Below the pieces are notes generated by a model that saw only the letters and a list, made by a program, of their open reading frames with translations, ran no database searches and was not told where the DNA came from. This document shows positions 63,558-64,000 of a DNA stretch of 64,000 bases, piece by piece (the first letter of the stretch is position 1; every line of letters begins with the position of its first letter). Source of the DNA: Hoplostethus atlanticus (taxonomy: Eukaryota; Chordata; Actinopteri; Trachichthyiformes; Trachichthyidae); the NCBI GenBank assembly GCA_034670405.1, contig JAXDDX010000005.1, forward strand, positions 4,283,001 through 4,347,000, in the 5' to 3' direction. Position numbers and translations under genes: made by a program.

Positions 63558-64000
63558 TCAAAGACTCCTGTATATATTAATTGTCTTATTTATTGCCATT
63601 AGGGCGGCTAGTATAACTCCATACAGTGCTTCAGATCCCAGAGCAGCTGTAAGGAGCCCGGCAGCCCCCAGCATCATCGCTCCCATCATCACCATACCAA
63701 GAGCTGCGGAAATCAGAGCAGCCTCCAGTAGGAGAGCCGCTTCATTTCCGCTTTCATGTTCAGTTGTGTTCTGGGTACTGTTTGCCAGCACGGGGGCTAA
63801 TATCAAAGCCATAGATAAGACTAAATTGTTAAGCATGAATGAATCTTTGTAAAAGGCGCCACCCTCCACTGCAAATACTAGCACTGCGTATTGCCAAAGT
63901 GAATTCGGTTTTCCCGCCGACGCGACCACAGATCCCAGAGAGAGCCCGGAAGCTCCAGTGAGGCCGAGCATGAATCCGACTTCTCCTCCAGCACCAAGAC
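63558..64000 (-). CDS. Partial paralogue of the multi-pass membrane protein (C-terminal 146 aa)
   Basis: Open on the minus strand from the window edge (frame begins at 63998) to TGA at 63558-63560, so the true start lies beyond 64,000. The first residues, LGAGGEVGFMLGLTGASGLS, align with LGAGGKAGALLGVVGAAGVS near residue 432 of the 506-residue neighbour, and both continue with small-residue-rich hydrophobic sequence. Later parts diverge: a loop NSTQNTTEHESGNE with two possible N-glycosylation sites lies between predicted spans, followed by an Ala/Met/Gly-rich pair of spans and a short tail INKTINIYRSL. Same strand and about 1.6 kb away, so the two form a tandem pair. Function unknown; whether it has a coiled coil cannot be seen. 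Confidence 0.65.
   Translation of the reverse strand, partial: LGAGGEVGFMLGLTGASGLSLGSVVASAGKPNSLWQYAVLVFAVEGGAFYKDSFMLNNLVLSMALILAPVLANSTQNTTEHESGNEAALLLEAALISAALGMVMMGAMMLGAAGLLTAALGSEALYGVILAALMAINKTINIYRSL

Overview
This is a stretch of vertebrate nuclear DNA, almost certainly from a ray-finned (teleost) fish. Genes are split by short introns with GT/AG borders. The non-coding part is full of fish repeats: Ty3/gypsy and hAT remnants, a Tc1/mariner deletion derivative, the dispersed tail containing gtcgctttggataaaag, LINE 3' ends, MITEs and many CA/GT microsatellites. Nothing bacterial or viral in layout was seen.

Layout. 1-4,094: a decayed Ty3/gypsy pol region without its reverse transcriptase, joined directly to a decayed hAT transposase whose right terminus is near 4,094. 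4,095-45,500: gene-poor, repeat-rich DNA. It holds a solo gypsy LTR with perfect 5-bp target duplications (9,498-10,009), a Tc1 derivative (13,041-13,372), a fold-back MITE (29,810-30,313), several LINE and SINE remnants, and two isolated exon-like segments (19,866-20,054 and 34,536-34,610). 45,530-64,000: all confident host genes, every one on the minus strand.

The genes, read from the right edge on the minus strand, are: (1) a partial multi-membrane protein running off the window (63,558-64,000); (2) its complete 506-residue relative, Gly/Ala-rich, multi-pass, with a central charged coiled coil and a 19-bp first coding exon (59,783-61,984); (3) an eight-exon lysosomal glycosidase of the alpha-N-acetylgalactosaminidase/alpha-galactosidase family (54,567-58,288, 441 residues), with both catalytic aspartates but altered substrate-pocket residues and CLEAR-like E-boxes at its promoter; (4) a nine-exon HIPK-like protein kinase (46,643-49,370, 481 residues), whose exon phases join without a break and which ends in a poly-lysine/aromatic/double-cysteine tail. 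A degraded tandem copy of that kinase's last three exons lies just beyond it (45,530-46,560).

The four genes share no obvious pathway. The glycosidase is a secretory/lysosomal enzyme, the kinase is a cytosolic, nuclear or membrane-tethered signalling protein, and the two multi-pass proteins are tandem paralogues that I do not recognise. They are the best candidates for something undescribed. Exon models were built by hand from splice consensus and phase, not from transcripts.
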